A stretch of DNA of 53,190 nucleotides from Rhodospirillales bacterium (GTDB lineage: Bacteria > Pseudomonadota > Alphaproteobacteria > Rhodospirillales > UBA2165), in the NCBI GenBank assembly GCA_012960465.1, contig DUBF01000069.1, positions 73,246 through 126,435 of the forward strand, in the 5' to 3' direction. Under the pieces are notes generated by a model that worked only from the letters and a program-made list of their open reading frames with translations, searched no databases and had not been told where the DNA came from. Made by a program: the position numbers and the translations under genes. This document shows, one piece after another, positions 1-8,930 of this stretch; the stretch's first letter is position 1; the number at the start of each line of letters is the position of its first letter.

Positions 1-484
1 CGTCCGCAGCGACCGCAACAACGCCAGTTTTCGATTTAGCGTTAGAGAAATGCACCAAAACACCGTCATCATTCTGTTCAACTCCAGCACAGCTATGGTC
101 TAACTTAATCGCATCGGGACCTAGCCTATCCAAAACCGCCTCAAATAAAACCTGATGGAGATCTGCACGATGAATAGAAAAATGTGGGAATTCATATCCC
201 GCAAATCGGCCGCACGGCTCGGAAAATATAAGCTGACCATGGCGATTATAATAAGTAAATTCTTTCGCCTCTACACCAAAAGCCTTTAAATTATGCTCCA
301 GACCAAGAGCACTTAACTCCCGAATAGCGTGCGGTAACATGTTAATACCAACGCCAAGTGGCTTAAACTCTGGCGCCGCCTCATAAACACGACAAACCAT
401 ACCACGCGCATGTAATTCTAGCGCCAGCGTTAGCCCCCCTATACCGCCACCAATTATCACAATTTCCTGATTTTTATCTTTCAT
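1..484 (-). CDS. FAD-dependent monooxygenase, PHBH/salicylate hydroxylase type (partial, C-terminus off window)
   Basis: Only the first 161 codons are present; the gene runs off the left edge. The N-terminus begins MKDKNQEIVIIGGGIGGLTL, a Rossmann GxGxxG dinucleotide site, and the strand ends in an acidic residue (VYEAAPEF) that normally binds the FAD ribose. A GVGINMLPHAIREL segment and the FSIHRADLHQVL segment are typical of group A flavin monooxygenases. These enzymes hydroxylate aromatic or related rings using NAD(P)H and O2. The gene diverges from the YciI protein at 666. The start is the ATG whose complement lies at 482-484. Substrate cannot be inferred from this fragment. Confidence 0.85.
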   Translation of the reverse strand, partial: MKDKNQEIVIIGGGIGGLTLALELHARGMVCRVYEAAPEFKPLGVGINMLPHAIRELSALGLEHNLKAFGVEAKEFTYYNRHGQLIFSEPCGRFAGYEFPHFSIHRADLHQVLFEAVLDRLGPDAIKLDHSCAGVEQNDDGVLVHFSNAKSKTGVVAVAAD

Positions 485-665
485 AAAATTAGAGAACCCC
501 ATATTAGCCGATAGGCTACCTGATTAAGTTAAAGATAATACTCCATCCCAATATGTTCAATTTAATAATTTTATAAGGGTTATCAATTGTGTTTTCAGAA
601 GATCGAAAATATGGCAAGTATAAATCCATTATTCTTTGAAAAAGGAAGGTCCTTTGGGAACTTAA

Positions 666-1286
666 ATGCAATATTTTACGTGGGGAATAAATAAACCGGG
701 GACCACAGAGAAGCGAACGTCTTTAATAAGAACGCACTGGGATTTTATAGCTAATTTTGATAAAAACCTGATCGCTCGCGGTCCTGTTTTGGACGAAGGA
801 GACCTAAGTGTTGTTATTGGCTCAATACACATTGTAGAACTCGAAAATCTGACTAAAGCCGAGGATTTTACTTATAATGAGCCATTTGCCAAAGCTGGGC
901 TTTTCAAATCTATCATCATCAAGCCATTCAAACTAGAAATAGAAAGAAACCAATTCGATTTTATAAGTAATCCAAATTTTATACGATTTTTTATATATTG
1001 CCCAGCAACGGTCGACCCAAAAGAAATAAGTCCAGAACTAGCTGAGGCTCACAAAGTCTACTGTAAAAGATTCGATAAGAATTTTATTTGTCATGGATCA
1101 CTTTTAACCAATGATCATACTTGGCAAGGCAATATATATTTTCTTGAATTTGCTAATAAACTTGATATCGATAAATTTCTCAAGAGTGAACCTTTTGCAA
1201 AGTCGAATATTTACGATAAGATAGAGATATTCCGGTGGACAATGGGGGGTCCGGAGAACCTTAATGTTGCCGGAGCCTTGAGCTAA
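666..1286 (+). CDS. Tandem YciI-like domain protein
   Basis: 206 aa with two copies of a YciI-like ferredoxin-fold domain, roughly residues 1-95 and 105-200. Both copies carry a length-matched pattern: an HW or AHKVY segment near the start, a GPVLDE or GSLLTND turn, and an EPFAKAG or EPFAKSN motif near the end. YciI-domain proteins are usually about 95 aa and some are hydrolases or dehalogenases; a His-Asp pair is normally catalytic. The gene lies 7 bp before an alpha/beta hydrolase on the same strand, so the two may be co-transcribed. A tandem fusion is less common than the single domain. Function is unknown. Confidence 0.75.
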   Translation: MQYFTWGINKPGTTEKRTSLIRTHWDFIANFDKNLIARGPVLDEGDLSVVIGSIHIVELENLTKAEDFTYNEPFAKAGLFKSIIIKPFKLEIERNQFDFISNPNFIRFFIYCPATVDPKEISPELAEAHKVYCKRFDKNFICHGSLLTNDHTWQGNIYFLEFANKLDIDKFLKSEPFAKSNIYDKIEIFRWTMGGPENLNVAGALS

Positions 1287-1293
1287 AACAGAC

Positions 1294-2064
1294 ATGCAAC
1301 TCTCCATCTTTAAAAATATTTTAATCCGATCCAGTGCTGACAACACAGACATGGCTTTATGGTGTTTGCCAGGATTTGCCGATAGCGGTACAGCCTTCTC
1401 AGCTCTCCACCATACAGTATTTGCAAACTCAACTCGGATAATTACACCTGATTTACCCGGGTTTGGATCTAGTCCCGTTAATAATCATTCCTGTACGATA
1501 AAAGCATACGTTGCCACATTACTTGAACTTATTAATGAATTAACACCAGATGAAAAAATCGGTTTTATCGGTCATTCAGTTGGCTCTATCATAGCGGTTG
1601 AGGCTGCACTGAATTTAGGAGATCGCTGTATAGGCGTATTTTCAATCGAGGGTAATTTAACTGAAGAAGATGCCTATTTTTCAGGTCAGGCAGTCAATTT
1701 TATAAAGCCACAAGAATTTAAAAACTTATTCACCGATAAAATCTGGGCCAAAGGTAAAAACAACGACATCTTTCGTACTTACTTTAGCGGTTTAAAACAA
1801 GCTGACCCAACAGCAATGTGGCACTTTGGCAAAGACGTGAAGCGATATAGTCAAGATGACCAGCCAGGGAGAAAAGTTATGGAACTTGGCTGTCCATTTC
1901 TTTATTTCTGGTGTCTAGATAATACACCGATCGCATCTCAAAAGTTTTTAGACTCAAACAAAATCAACAACGTCCAAATAACCGGCACGAGCCACTGGCC
2001 AATGATCGATGCGCCAGAATTAACGGCAAAACATCTATTAAAATTTTTCGAAAAACAAAAATAA
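1294..2064 (+). CDS. Alpha/beta hydrolase
   Basis: 256 aa. The nucleophile elbow is GHSVGS (about residues 92-97), the oxyanion strand region WCLPGFADSG lies near residue 24, and the likely catalytic His is in GTSHWPMIDA near the C-terminus. The overall pattern LPGFGSSP followed by GHSVG matches the MhpC/BioH-like class of soluble hydrolases that cleave esters, C-C bonds or thioesters. It has no signal peptide, so it is probably cytoplasmic. It follows the tandem YciI gene by 7 bp. The substrate is not recognisable. Confidence 0.8.
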   Translation: MQLSIFKNILIRSSADNTDMALWCLPGFADSGTAFSALHHTVFANSTRIITPDLPGFGSSPVNNHSCTIKAYVATLLELINELTPDEKIGFIGHSVGSIIAVEAALNLGDRCIGVFSIEGNLTEEDAYFSGQAVNFIKPQEFKNLFTDKIWAKGKNNDIFRTYFSGLKQADPTAMWHFGKDVKRYSQDDQPGRKVMELGCPFLYFWCLDNTPIASQKFLDSNKINNVQITGTSHWPMIDAPELTAKHLLKFFEKQK

Positions 2065-2157
2065 ACCCAAGGACAAGTTTAATATTTCTGTTATGAGTAT
2101 CTAATCAACGAGAAAGTAAAAAAAATAGATCCCGAGTCTAAATAAATTTTCCTGTCG

Positions 2158-2730
2158 CTAAGATACTATCAAATATTTTTTTAATAGTTGCATCTGCGCA
2201 ACCAAAAATAATATTGTTAATATTAAAATACCAAATACCTTGAAATTAACCCAAAAATCAGTGGATTGAGTTCTCCAAACTGCCTCATTCAGCAAGGCCA
2301 TAGAGAAAAAGAAGATTGCAAACCGGCGAGTAAGAAGGACCCAACCCTGGTGTTCCATTTTTAAAGAAGCGCCAAGTAGTTTCTCAAGAAAAATATTCTT
2401 TGTGTATAAACCCACCAAAAGGACTAACCCAAAGACAACCTGAATTATGGTTGGTTTCATCTTGATGAAAGTTTCATCCTTTAGCCAAAGAGTTAAACCT
2501 CCAAAGACAATAATTATACATCCTGTCACGATCGGCATAATAGGAAGCCGCCTTTCAATTAGAAAAGAAAGGGCCAGCACCACAAGCGTTGCAATGATTA
2601 TTGCGGCTGTAGCCGCGTACAAATCCGCCAACCAATACGTGACAAAAAAAACAATTATTGGGCCATATTCGACTGCTGCCTTTAATAGCTTAGGGTCAAT
2701 CGAGGCCTTCTTTTCTTTTGGGTCGTCCAC
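2158..2730 (-). CDS. yciB: YciB-type inner membrane septation protein
   Basis: 190 aa polytopic membrane protein of the YciB/IspA (intracellular septation protein A) family. Visible hallmarks are the EYGPIIVFFVTYW first helix, an ERRLPIMP loop and the LNEAVWRTQSTDFWVNFK segment near the C-terminus, all conserved in the family. About five transmembrane helices are predicted by eye. YciB takes part in cell-envelope synthesis and division in E. coli. The start chosen is GTG at 2730, because GAGGAA lies 6 nt upstream; an upstream TTG at 2760 would add ten residues but has no ribosome binding site. It is monocistronic and ends convergent with the 1294 gene. Confidence 0.85.
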   Translation of the reverse strand: MDDPKEKKASIDPKLLKAAVEYGPIIVFFVTYWLADLYAATAAIIIATLVVLALSFLIERRLPIMPIVTGCIIIVFGGLTLWLKDETFIKMKPTIIQVVFGLVLLVGLYTKNIFLEKLLGASLKMEHQGWVLLTRRFAIFFFSMALLNEAVWRTQSTDFWVNFKVFGILILTILFLVAQMQLLKKYLIVS

Positions 2731-2861
2731 AAAATTTTCCTCAAAAATTAATTCCAACAATCATAAGAATAGCGCCCAAAATAAAAAATTAAAGCGCGTA
2801 TTTACTTTAATAGACTTACCGTAGAAATAAGCCTATATACACACAAATATTGAGGTAATTT

Positions 2862-3854
2862 ATGTTTGCTCCATTTTTCTTAAACCGCGTGTGGGCGTTA
2901 TGGTCGTGGCTGGGCAGCGCTTTTATTTTAATTTCTACCTGGTACCAGGTGCAATTAGACGTAAAAATTACCGAGTGGTTCCGAACCTTTTATGACACCC
3001 TGCAAAAAGCATTGAGTAAGCCTAATTCGGTAACGTTTGATGAATTTTTAGCATTCCTTATTGAATTTTCCCAAATAGCCGGTCTATGGATCGTAATAAT
3101 GGTTATTACAGGGTTTTTTGTATCACATTGGGTTTTTAGATGGCGAACAGCAATGACCAATCGATATCAAGCTCTTTGGGATGACGTAAAACACATAGAA
3201 GGCGCCGCACAAAGAGTTCAGGAAGATACTTTAAAATTCGCAAGAATAATGGAAACCTTGGGCGTCGGTTTATTGGATTCAGTGATGACCTTAGTTGCCT
3301 TTGTGCCACTTTTATGGGGCCTATCTAAACAAATAACCGCGTTACCGTGGATAGGACAGGTCAATCACGGTCTAGTTTGGGTTGCTATTCTGACCGCCCT
3401 AGGCGGAACTCTATTGTTGGCGATGGTAGGTATAAAATTACCAGGTATCGAGTTTGATATACAAAAAGAAGAGGCAGCTTATCGCAAGGAACTTGTATTA
3501 GGGGAAGATAATCAGGAAAGAGCCAAACTAACTATGCTGGAAGATCTTTATTACAAAGTCCAAGGAATACATTTTAAATCTTATTTCCATTATCTATATT
3601 TTAATGCCTGCAAGTGGAGTTATTTCCAGGGAATGGTAATTGTTCCTTACATAGCTCTTGCCCCAACAATTGTTACCGGCGTGGTAACCTTAGGTTTCGT
3701 TCAACAAATTGTACGAGTTTTTGGTAGGGTTGAGAGTTCGCTCCAATATTTAGTGCGCTCCTGGTCAACAATAGTTGAGTTAATCTCCGTGTTTAAGCGG
3801 CTTAGAGCATTTGAAAGCGCAATAGAACCCAAAATTTTAGTCTCTGAAAAATAA
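2862..3854 (+). CDS. SbmA/BacA-family membrane transporter
   Basis: 330 aa with several transmembrane helices and no ATPase domain. The N-terminus (RVWALWSWLGSAFILIST, then LDVKITEWFRTFYDTLQKAL), a WRTAMTNRY segment, the RVQEDTLKFARIME segment and a C-terminal FGRVESSLQYLVRSW segment match the SbmA/BacA family. These proton-driven inner membrane proteins import peptides and, in rhizobia, affect very-long-chain fatty acid envelope lipids. It is shorter than E. coli SbmA (about 406 aa) but covers the core fold. It stands alone, divergent from yciB with 131 bp between the starts. The transported substrate is not known. Confidence 0.85.
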   Translation: MFAPFFLNRVWALWSWLGSAFILISTWYQVQLDVKITEWFRTFYDTLQKALSKPNSVTFDEFLAFLIEFSQIAGLWIVIMVITGFFVSHWVFRWRTAMTNRYQALWDDVKHIEGAAQRVQEDTLKFARIMETLGVGLLDSVMTLVAFVPLLWGLSKQITALPWIGQVNHGLVWVAILTALGGTLLLAMVGIKLPGIEFDIQKEEAAYRKELVLGEDNQERAKLTMLEDLYYKVQGIHFKSYFHYLYFNACKWSYFQGMVIVPYIALAPTIVTGVVTLGFVQQIVRVFGRVESSLQYLVRSWSTIVELISVFKRLRAFESAIEPKILVSEK

Positions 3855-3910
3855 TTGACCCATAAAACCTAGGAAGGTCGTATCAGGAGTACTTATCCCA
3901 GTTACAAAGA

Positions 3911-3994
3911 TCACTTGTTCAGTAAGGACCACGCAGCCCAAAATATGCATCCACATACCAAAAGGGCAAAAACAACAAGTATTATTCCTAACAT
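3911..3994 (-). CDS. Possible 27-aa single-span membrane peptide
   Basis: An ATG reading frame of 27 codons in the gap between the convergent genes ending at 3854 and 4080. The peptide begins MLGIILVVFALLVCGC and ends in WSLLNK: one hydrophobic helix followed by a short polar tail. No clear ribosome binding site precedes it, so it could be chance. Apart from this and a hairpin at 4060-4078, nothing else was seen in this gap. Confidence 0.2.
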   Translation of the reverse strand: MLGIILVVFALLVCGCIFWAAWSLLNK

Positions 3995-4059
3995 ATTGAT
4001 AGGTTACCGTACGACAAAAGTGAATTCAACCTCATCGCGGAAGAAGCTGAATTCTGGAA

Positions 4060-4078
4060 GATCATGCAAAACATGATC
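4060..4078 (-). terminator. Stem-loop directly after the FAH-family gene
   Basis: Perfect inverted repeat GATCATG, loop CAAAA, CATGATC, starting 1 bp beyond the stop codon of the gene at 4080-5012. On the transcribed strand the loop is TTTTG and only a short TT follows, so it is a weak candidate terminator or a 3' end stabilising hairpin. Confidence 0.4.
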
Positions 4079-4079
4079 C

Positions 4080-5012
4080 TTAATCTGGACTATATTTACC
4101 TGTCAACTGAGGCGCATGAGGCGGCTCAAGGCCCTTATTCTTCCTGGCTAGTCTTGTCGTTCTTTCCCACGTCCGTTTAAGGTCGTCACGAATATTCACT
4201 TTTAATCGGCCCATACCCTCACATTCCAACTCGACAGTATCACCATCATGAAAAGGATTCAGTCCACCATGGTTTGTTCCTGTGGCAATAATGTCTCCGG
4301 GCTCAAGGGTATGAACATGACTGATAAACTCAATACATCGTTTAATATTATGGGCCATATCATTTGTATTAAAATCCTGCATAATTTGTCCATTAACCCA
4401 CAACTTGATGGGCAACTCCTGTGGATTGGCGATTTCATCTTTAGTAACAAGGTATGGACCAATAGGTGTAAAAGTTTCACGCGCTTTCATTTGGAAAAAA
4501 ACATTAGAGGCCGGAGGCAGTCCACGAGCAGATCCATCTATAAAATTTACATACCCAAAGACGTAATCCATCGCGTCGCCTTGGCTCACTTGATAGCAGC
4601 GTTTACCAATCACAACTCCTAACTCTCCTTCTCCCTCAAAGACTGTAGCGGGAATATCCTGAAGAACCATTGTATCATTGGGTCCAATAACGCTATTGGA
4701 TGCTTTAGTGAAAGCATTAATGGCAGGGGTCTCGGTTAACGTACCATCCTCCATATAATTTACAGCCATACAATCTATATTAACTGGACGCGGAAGAGGC
4801 GGACGTATCCGAACGCTACTGACAGGAACACCCTGCGCGCTATTTACAGCTTTCTCCAAAAGGCTGCGGTACTGATCAAAGTTCTCTATTAACCCATTAA
4901 CCAGGTCGTGTGGGCCAACCATTGGTATGCCACTTACTTTATCACTCACATCTATAACGTTGTCCCCACTCAAAATCCCAAGTCTGAAATCATCAAAAAA
5001 TAGAATTTTCAA
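4080..5012 (-). CDS. Fumarylacetoacetate hydrolase (FAH) family protein
   Basis: 310 aa. The C-terminal FAH fold is clear from residue about 75: EGEGELGVVIGK carries two metal-binding Glu residues, YVFGYVNFIDGSAR supplies the Asp, and GDIIATGTNHG is the usual terminal motif. Family members hydrolyse or hydrate 2-oxoacid C-C or ring-cleavage products (for example fumarylpyruvate or 2-oxohept-3-enedioate), usually in aromatic catabolism. The start is TTG at 5012, supported by GGGAG 7 nt upstream. It diverges from the RraA-type gene at 5162, so the 149-bp gap probably holds both promoters. The exact substrate is not assignable. Confidence 0.85.
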   Translation of the reverse strand: MKILFFDDFRLGILSGDNVIDVSDKVSGIPMVGPHDLVNGLIENFDQYRSLLEKAVNSAQGVPVSSVRIRPPLPRPVNIDCMAVNYMEDGTLTETPAINAFTKASNSVIGPNDTMVLQDIPATVFEGEGELGVVIGKRCYQVSQGDAMDYVFGYVNFIDGSARGLPPASNVFFQMKARETFTPIGPYLVTKDEIANPQELPIKLWVNGQIMQDFNTNDMAHNIKRCIEFISHVHTLEPGDIIATGTNHGGLNPFHDGDTVELECEGMGRLKVNIRDDLKRTWERTTRLARKNKGLEPPHAPQLTGKYSPD

Positions 5013-5161
5013 AATACTACTCCCTCATAGATAATGTGATCTTACTGTTTATCATTCGGTTAAAATATTAATGTTGCAAGCAAAAACAGCACAAATGCGT
5101 GACAATTAAATTGAATCCCTCCAAAATTAGATTCTGAAATAGAACAAGGGGGCTTCTAGTA

Positions 5162-5794
5162 ATGAGTACAAAAATAAGTGATGAAATTTTAAGGGCAGCA
5201 TCAGAAATTTCGGCTGCAACAATGCACGAAGCGGCCGGTAAAATAGGCGCCCTTCCTTCTTATTTAAAACCTATTTCGTCTGGTATGAAGATTTGTGGAC
5301 GGGCATATCCCGTTAAAGGACCTTCCGGTTGTAACCTTTGGCTCCATAGGGCAATTGCGAAAGCTAAGCGCGGTGATGTACTCATAGCAGACATCGGAGA
5401 CGATAAAGAGTTTGGCTATTGGGGAGATATCATGGGCACCAGCTCAATAACCAAAGGTATAGCTGGGCTTGTCATAGATGGGTGCGTTCGCGATCAGTTT
5501 GAATTGGAAGAAATGGGATTTCCCGTTTTTTCTTCAGGTCTTAGTATCCGAGGCACAGAAAAGAAATTTGATGGGAAAGGATCACTTGAAGAGCCTATAA
5601 TCTTAGGCAATATAGCAATTGAACATGGTGATCTAGTTTTGGGTGATAATGATGGGATCGTCATTATTCCCGCCAACCAAGTCGAGGACAGTATAACCAA
5701 ATCGATAGAACGCGAAGATAAGGAAGACGCAACAAAAAAGCGTCTTCGTGATGGCGAAACCACAATGGCAATATATAATTGGCCAGAAAATTAA
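5162..5794 (+). CDS. RraA-family protein, probable class II 4-hydroxy-2-oxoacid aldolase
   Basis: 210 aa. The motifs WGDIMGTSSITKGIAGLVIDG and CVRDQFEL (Arg-Asp, about residues 109-110) are those of the RraA / HMG-CHA aldolase superfamily. In aldolase members, Arg and a metal-coordinating Asp act on 4-hydroxy-4-methyl-2-oxoglutarate-like substrates to give pyruvate and a second oxoacid. True RraA proteins are RNase E inhibitors, but a catabolic context (FAH hydrolase, alcohol dehydrogenase, cupin) favours the aldolase or a decarboxylase role. GGGG lies 9-12 nt upstream of the ATG. The next gene follows after 18 bp and is probably co-transcribed. Confidence 0.8.
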   Translation: MSTKISDEILRAASEISAATMHEAAGKIGALPSYLKPISSGMKICGRAYPVKGPSGCNLWLHRAIAKAKRGDVLIADIGDDKEFGYWGDIMGTSSITKGIAGLVIDGCVRDQFELEEMGFPVFSSGLSIRGTEKKFDGKGSLEEPIILGNIAIEHGDLVLGDNDGIVIIPANQVEDSITKSIEREDKEDATKKRLRDGETTMAIYNWPEN

Positions 5795-5812
5795 AAAGGA
5801 AAAGGAATTAGC

Positions 5813-6946
5813 GTGGCAAGTATTTTAAATTTCCCCCCCATCCATTTTGATTTTGGAGCCATCAAAGAGCTTACTCTTGAGCTCGATAAAAGACAAATTG
5901 ACCGGCCTCTCGTTATAACTGACCAAGGTCTTGTAGAGCATGGTGTCTACGGGAAACTTCGCGATGCATTGCCGAGTGATATGGCAGTTTCTTTGTTTGA
6001 TAGAATTCCAGAAAACCCAACCATCTTAGGAGTTGAACAAGCACTTGAAGTATATAAAAAAAATAACTGTAATGGTATTATTGGGCTCGGTGGAGGATCC
6101 ATACTTGATTCTGGAAAAGCCCTAAGGGTTATAGCAACTCATGATATATCATTAATCGATATTTTGGGTAATTTAGATAAAATAACGGCTAATGTGGCAC
6201 CTTACATAACGATACCAACTACCGCAGGCACCGGTGCAGAAATTACTTTTGGAGGAGGCATCCACCCGGAACCTAATGCACCAGCCTTCGGTATTCGTAG
6301 TATGCACGTACGGCCCGATCTCGCTATCTGTGATCCGGAATTCACTATGACATTACCTCCGCGATTGACAGCTGCAACGGGTATGGACGCCCTCACCCAT
6401 TGCGTCGAAGGTTTTTTATCCAATAACTCCAACCCTCCAACCGAAGCAATTGCTTTGGATGGTGCTCGGCGTGTTATCAATTTTATCGATCGAGCCGTAA
6501 CGAATGGTGACGACCGCGAAGCACGTTCAGAAATGTCGATGGCAGCACTTGAGGGAGGGATGGCAATCTATATGGGATTAGGCCCAATTCATGCCCTATC
6601 AATGACGTTTGGAAATAGTCCGCTTCACCATGGCACTCTTGTTACAGTTGCTATGCCAGCTGTTATGAGATTCTATAATGGTAAAATCGAAGGTAATGGT
6701 TTGGAGCGAATTGCCGAGGCAATGGGTCTTACTGCAGACAAGGAATCCGGAAATCGTATAGCTGATGCTGTAGCAGAAATAAATGCTAAGTTGGGCCTTC
6801 CTTCAACTGTGCGGCAAATGGGTTATGATAAAACTGATATTGAACAAATGGTGAAGGACTCTTGTGAAAGCCATTTTAATATTTCAGCACCTACTCGACC
6901 CAGTGCGGACGAATATGAAAAAATAGTTGTTGAAGTATTAGGTTAA
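5813..6946 (+). CDS. Iron-containing alcohol dehydrogenase
   Basis: 377 aa, class III (iron-dependent) alcohol dehydrogenase. GLGGGSILDSGKA (about residues 96-108) is the nucleotide site and IPTTAGTGAEIT is conserved. Metal ligands are visible as Asp and His in GMDALTHCVEGF and two His in GPIHALSMTFGNSPLHHG. These enzymes oxidise or reduce alcohols, or reduce maleylacetate in aromatic degradation. The start is GTG at 5813, preceded by AAAGGAAAAGGAA. It follows the aldolase-type gene by 18 bp, so one pathway could produce a carbonyl compound that this enzyme reduces. Substrate unknown. Confidence 0.88.
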   Translation: MASILNFPPIHFDFGAIKELTLELDKRQIDRPLVITDQGLVEHGVYGKLRDALPSDMAVSLFDRIPENPTILGVEQALEVYKKNNCNGIIGLGGGSILDSGKALRVIATHDISLIDILGNLDKITANVAPYITIPTTAGTGAEITFGGGIHPEPNAPAFGIRSMHVRPDLAICDPEFTMTLPPRLTAATGMDALTHCVEGFLSNNSNPPTEAIALDGARRVINFIDRAVTNGDDREARSEMSMAALEGGMAIYMGLGPIHALSMTFGNSPLHHGTLVTVAMPAVMRFYNGKIEGNGLERIAEAMGLTADKESGNRIADAVAEINAKLGLPSTVRQMGYDKTDIEQMVKDSCESHFNISAPTRPSADEYEKIVVEVLG

Positions 6947-7055
6947 AAAGCTGTTTCCTGCACCCCCGCTAAAGTTCGATTAATGCATAGATTTCTCTTA
7001 AAAATACCACGGTGATTGAAATACCTTGATTTACGCCGACTACTAAACTTATTTA

Positions 7056-7883
7056 TTAAAGGCCATCATCTTGTCCATGAATATGATAGGCGATCTCACG
7101 AGCAGGTTTACGTCCTTCACTATCAATACCAGTCGGTAGCCATGCGCATACGTTCGCACCCGGAGACCAAACCGTCTCACACGGACCTGGTACAAAGAAT
7201 TCGACAAATACCGCCTCGGCATCACTCTCATTAATAAAAGTATGGAGTTCGTGCTCGTAATTATAGAGAACATCCCCAACTTCAAGTTCCTGTCGGTCCC
7301 CATTGAGTAGTGCTGTAATGCGTCCTGAGATAATATATTGAAAATGTTCTGCACCTACATGGTGGTGCTCAGGGGCAGCCGTGCCCGGTGGATAGGTAAT
7401 CATCTCACCCTTAAATGCATTCGTACCCGTCAGTGCAGGCGTAGCCATATAAATCCTCTTACGAGCATCATGCTCAGATTCTAAAATAGGTTCTCGCGTC
7501 CAGTCAGTATGACGCAAAACCCTTGGCATATCGTTTATATCAGGATCAAACCGTTGAGCATCGGACACACGCGCGACAAGCACGACGGCATCACCTTCAC
7601 CGGAAACAAAGTTACCATGAAAACCTTGCGGTAAATATGAAATTAAATCAGGTGTTAGGGTCTCAGTCATACCCTTAAACGATCCTCGACCTGACAAAAC
7701 CTGCACCCAACCTACTGCGCCGCTCTCAAGCACCAAATTATATTCTGCATCAGATGCAACTTTTATATAGTCCAGAAGAATTTGATCATTACCAATTACT
7801 TCCGGCTGCAGCAGGCGGATTATATCACATCCTGGTGATACAATAGTTGGTTTTTGATCGATGTGTCTTATAATAACAGGCAC
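7056..7883 (-). CDS. Bicupin protein with one intact metal site
   Basis: 275 aa with two cupin domains, about residues 30-105 and 150-245. The C-terminal cupin has a complete metal motif: PEHHHVGAEHF followed by the second-motif His in ELHTFIN. The N-terminal cupin has lost its His ligands (VLSGRGSFKG, then LPQGFHGNF). This resembles bicupin dioxygenases and isomerases of the gentisate dioxygenase or quercetinase type, but no specific family is clear. The start is GTG at 7883 with GAGGGAA upstream. It lies 22 bp downstream of the esterase at 7906 on the same strand, so they form a two-gene unit. Confidence 0.75.
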   Translation of the reverse strand: MPVIIRHIDQKPTIVSPGCDIIRLLQPEVIGNDQILLDYIKVASDAEYNLVLESGAVGWVQVLSGRGSFKGMTETLTPDLISYLPQGFHGNFVSGEGDAVVLVARVSDAQRFDPDINDMPRVLRHTDWTREPILESEHDARKRIYMATPALTGTNAFKGEMITYPPGTAAPEHHHVGAEHFQYIISGRITALLNGDRQELEVGDVLYNYEHELHTFINESDAEAVFVEFFVPGPCETVWSPGANVCAWLPTGIDSEGRKPAREIAYHIHGQDDGL

Positions 7884-7905
7884 TTTATTCCCTCATAAAT
7901 TAACC

Positions 7906-8823
7906 CTAAATAATTTTATTGATGAAATCTATAATATCAGGTCCCACGCCATTATCACCAGAACCAATGGAGTAAACTTGCGACACATGATTATGACCGC
8001 ACATTTGCTTATAACGCGGGAACCAATCAAATTTAGAACCAATTTCCAATAATAACTCTACGCCAAATCGCTCCCAACCAATAGGATCATATTCTGCAGT
8101 TGAAATCATAATCGGGGTTTTACCATGATCTACATTCCCTAAGATTGCCATTTCAGCATATTTATCGGATGGCTCACCAAAATAAGCTATTTGATTAGGC
8201 GCCGCATTCTCAGAACTATTGCCATAAACACCAGACATTAACATCGCCCCAGCGCATCCAGGTCCATCATCTGGATGCATTGATTTACGAAGTACATAAG
8301 TTGACACATGACCTGCACCTGCAGACTGACCAAGTAAAAATATTTTCTTTGGGTCGCCCCCGTAGGCGGTGATATTTTCTCGCGCCCAATCAAGAGCATT
8401 GCCAACATCAACAGCTCCATCTGGCCAGCTTGCCTCTGGAGCAAGTCGGTAAGTCGCGTTAATGCCAATCATTCCGTTACGTACAAAAAAATTAGCGACA
8501 TTACCATGTAATAAATCTCCCTCAACATTTTTATGCCCTTGCACATAGCCACCACCGTGAAAGAAAATAACGGTAGGTAATTCGGCTGTATTCTCATCTC
8601 CTAAGTGAATATCTAATATATTTCTCGTGTCAGACCCGTAGGCAACATCCCTTATAATTTTGATCCCACTTCGATCTATTTTTCTGAGAACGGGCATATA
8701 TATTTCCTTCGTTCTCTCAAGCACATCTACACTAAATACTTTACCCATACTCTTGATTTCCGCCGCAATTTCTTCGGGTATATTGTGGATACGCTGTGCC
8801 GAACGACTATCTAACTTATTCAT
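7906..8823 (-). CDS. Alpha/beta hydrolase, carboxylesterase (HSL-like)
   Basis: 305 aa from the ATG at 8823, which has GGGGA 8 nt upstream; an in-frame start at 8892 would run into the divergent gene's promoter and is less likely. HGGGYVQGHK is the oxyanion-hole motif of hormone-sensitive-lipase-type esterases, GQSAGAGH holds the nucleophile Ser, and CGHNHVSQ probably carries the catalytic His. No signal peptide. The gene is paired with the bicupin and divergent from a second hydrolase at 8931, which suggests that a single ester- or amide-containing substrate is processed here. Confidence 0.82.
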   Translation of the reverse strand: MNKLDSRSAQRIHNIPEEIAAEIKSMGKVFSVDVLERTKEIYMPVLRKIDRSGIKIIRDVAYGSDTRNILDIHLGDENTAELPTVIFFHGGGYVQGHKNVEGDLLHGNVANFFVRNGMIGINATYRLAPEASWPDGAVDVGNALDWARENITAYGGDPKKIFLLGQSAGAGHVSTYVLRKSMHPDDGPGCAGAMLMSGVYGNSSENAAPNQIAYFGEPSDKYAEMAILGNVDHGKTPIMISTAEYDPIGWERFGVELLLEIGSKFDWFPRYKQMCGHNHVSQVYSIGSGDNGVGPDIIDFINKII

Positions 8824-8930
8824 ACATAAAATCCCCAAAATTAATTTTCCTAAAATATCAGAACCATAATCGCTGGCTGGTGATAATTCCAATAGTCTTT
8901 TATAATAATACGCAAAAGAGGAAACAACCT

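Noticed and set aside
7056-7883. Assignment of the bicupin as ureidoglycine aminohydrolase, which would link it to the urease operon
   Set aside because: The sequence does not resemble that family; both domains differ in metal motif placement and no other allantoin genes are present.
8796-8930. Long in-frame extension of the arylformamidase-like gene
   Set aside because: It overlaps the divergent esterase gene and lacks a ribosome binding site; ATG at 8931 has a good one.
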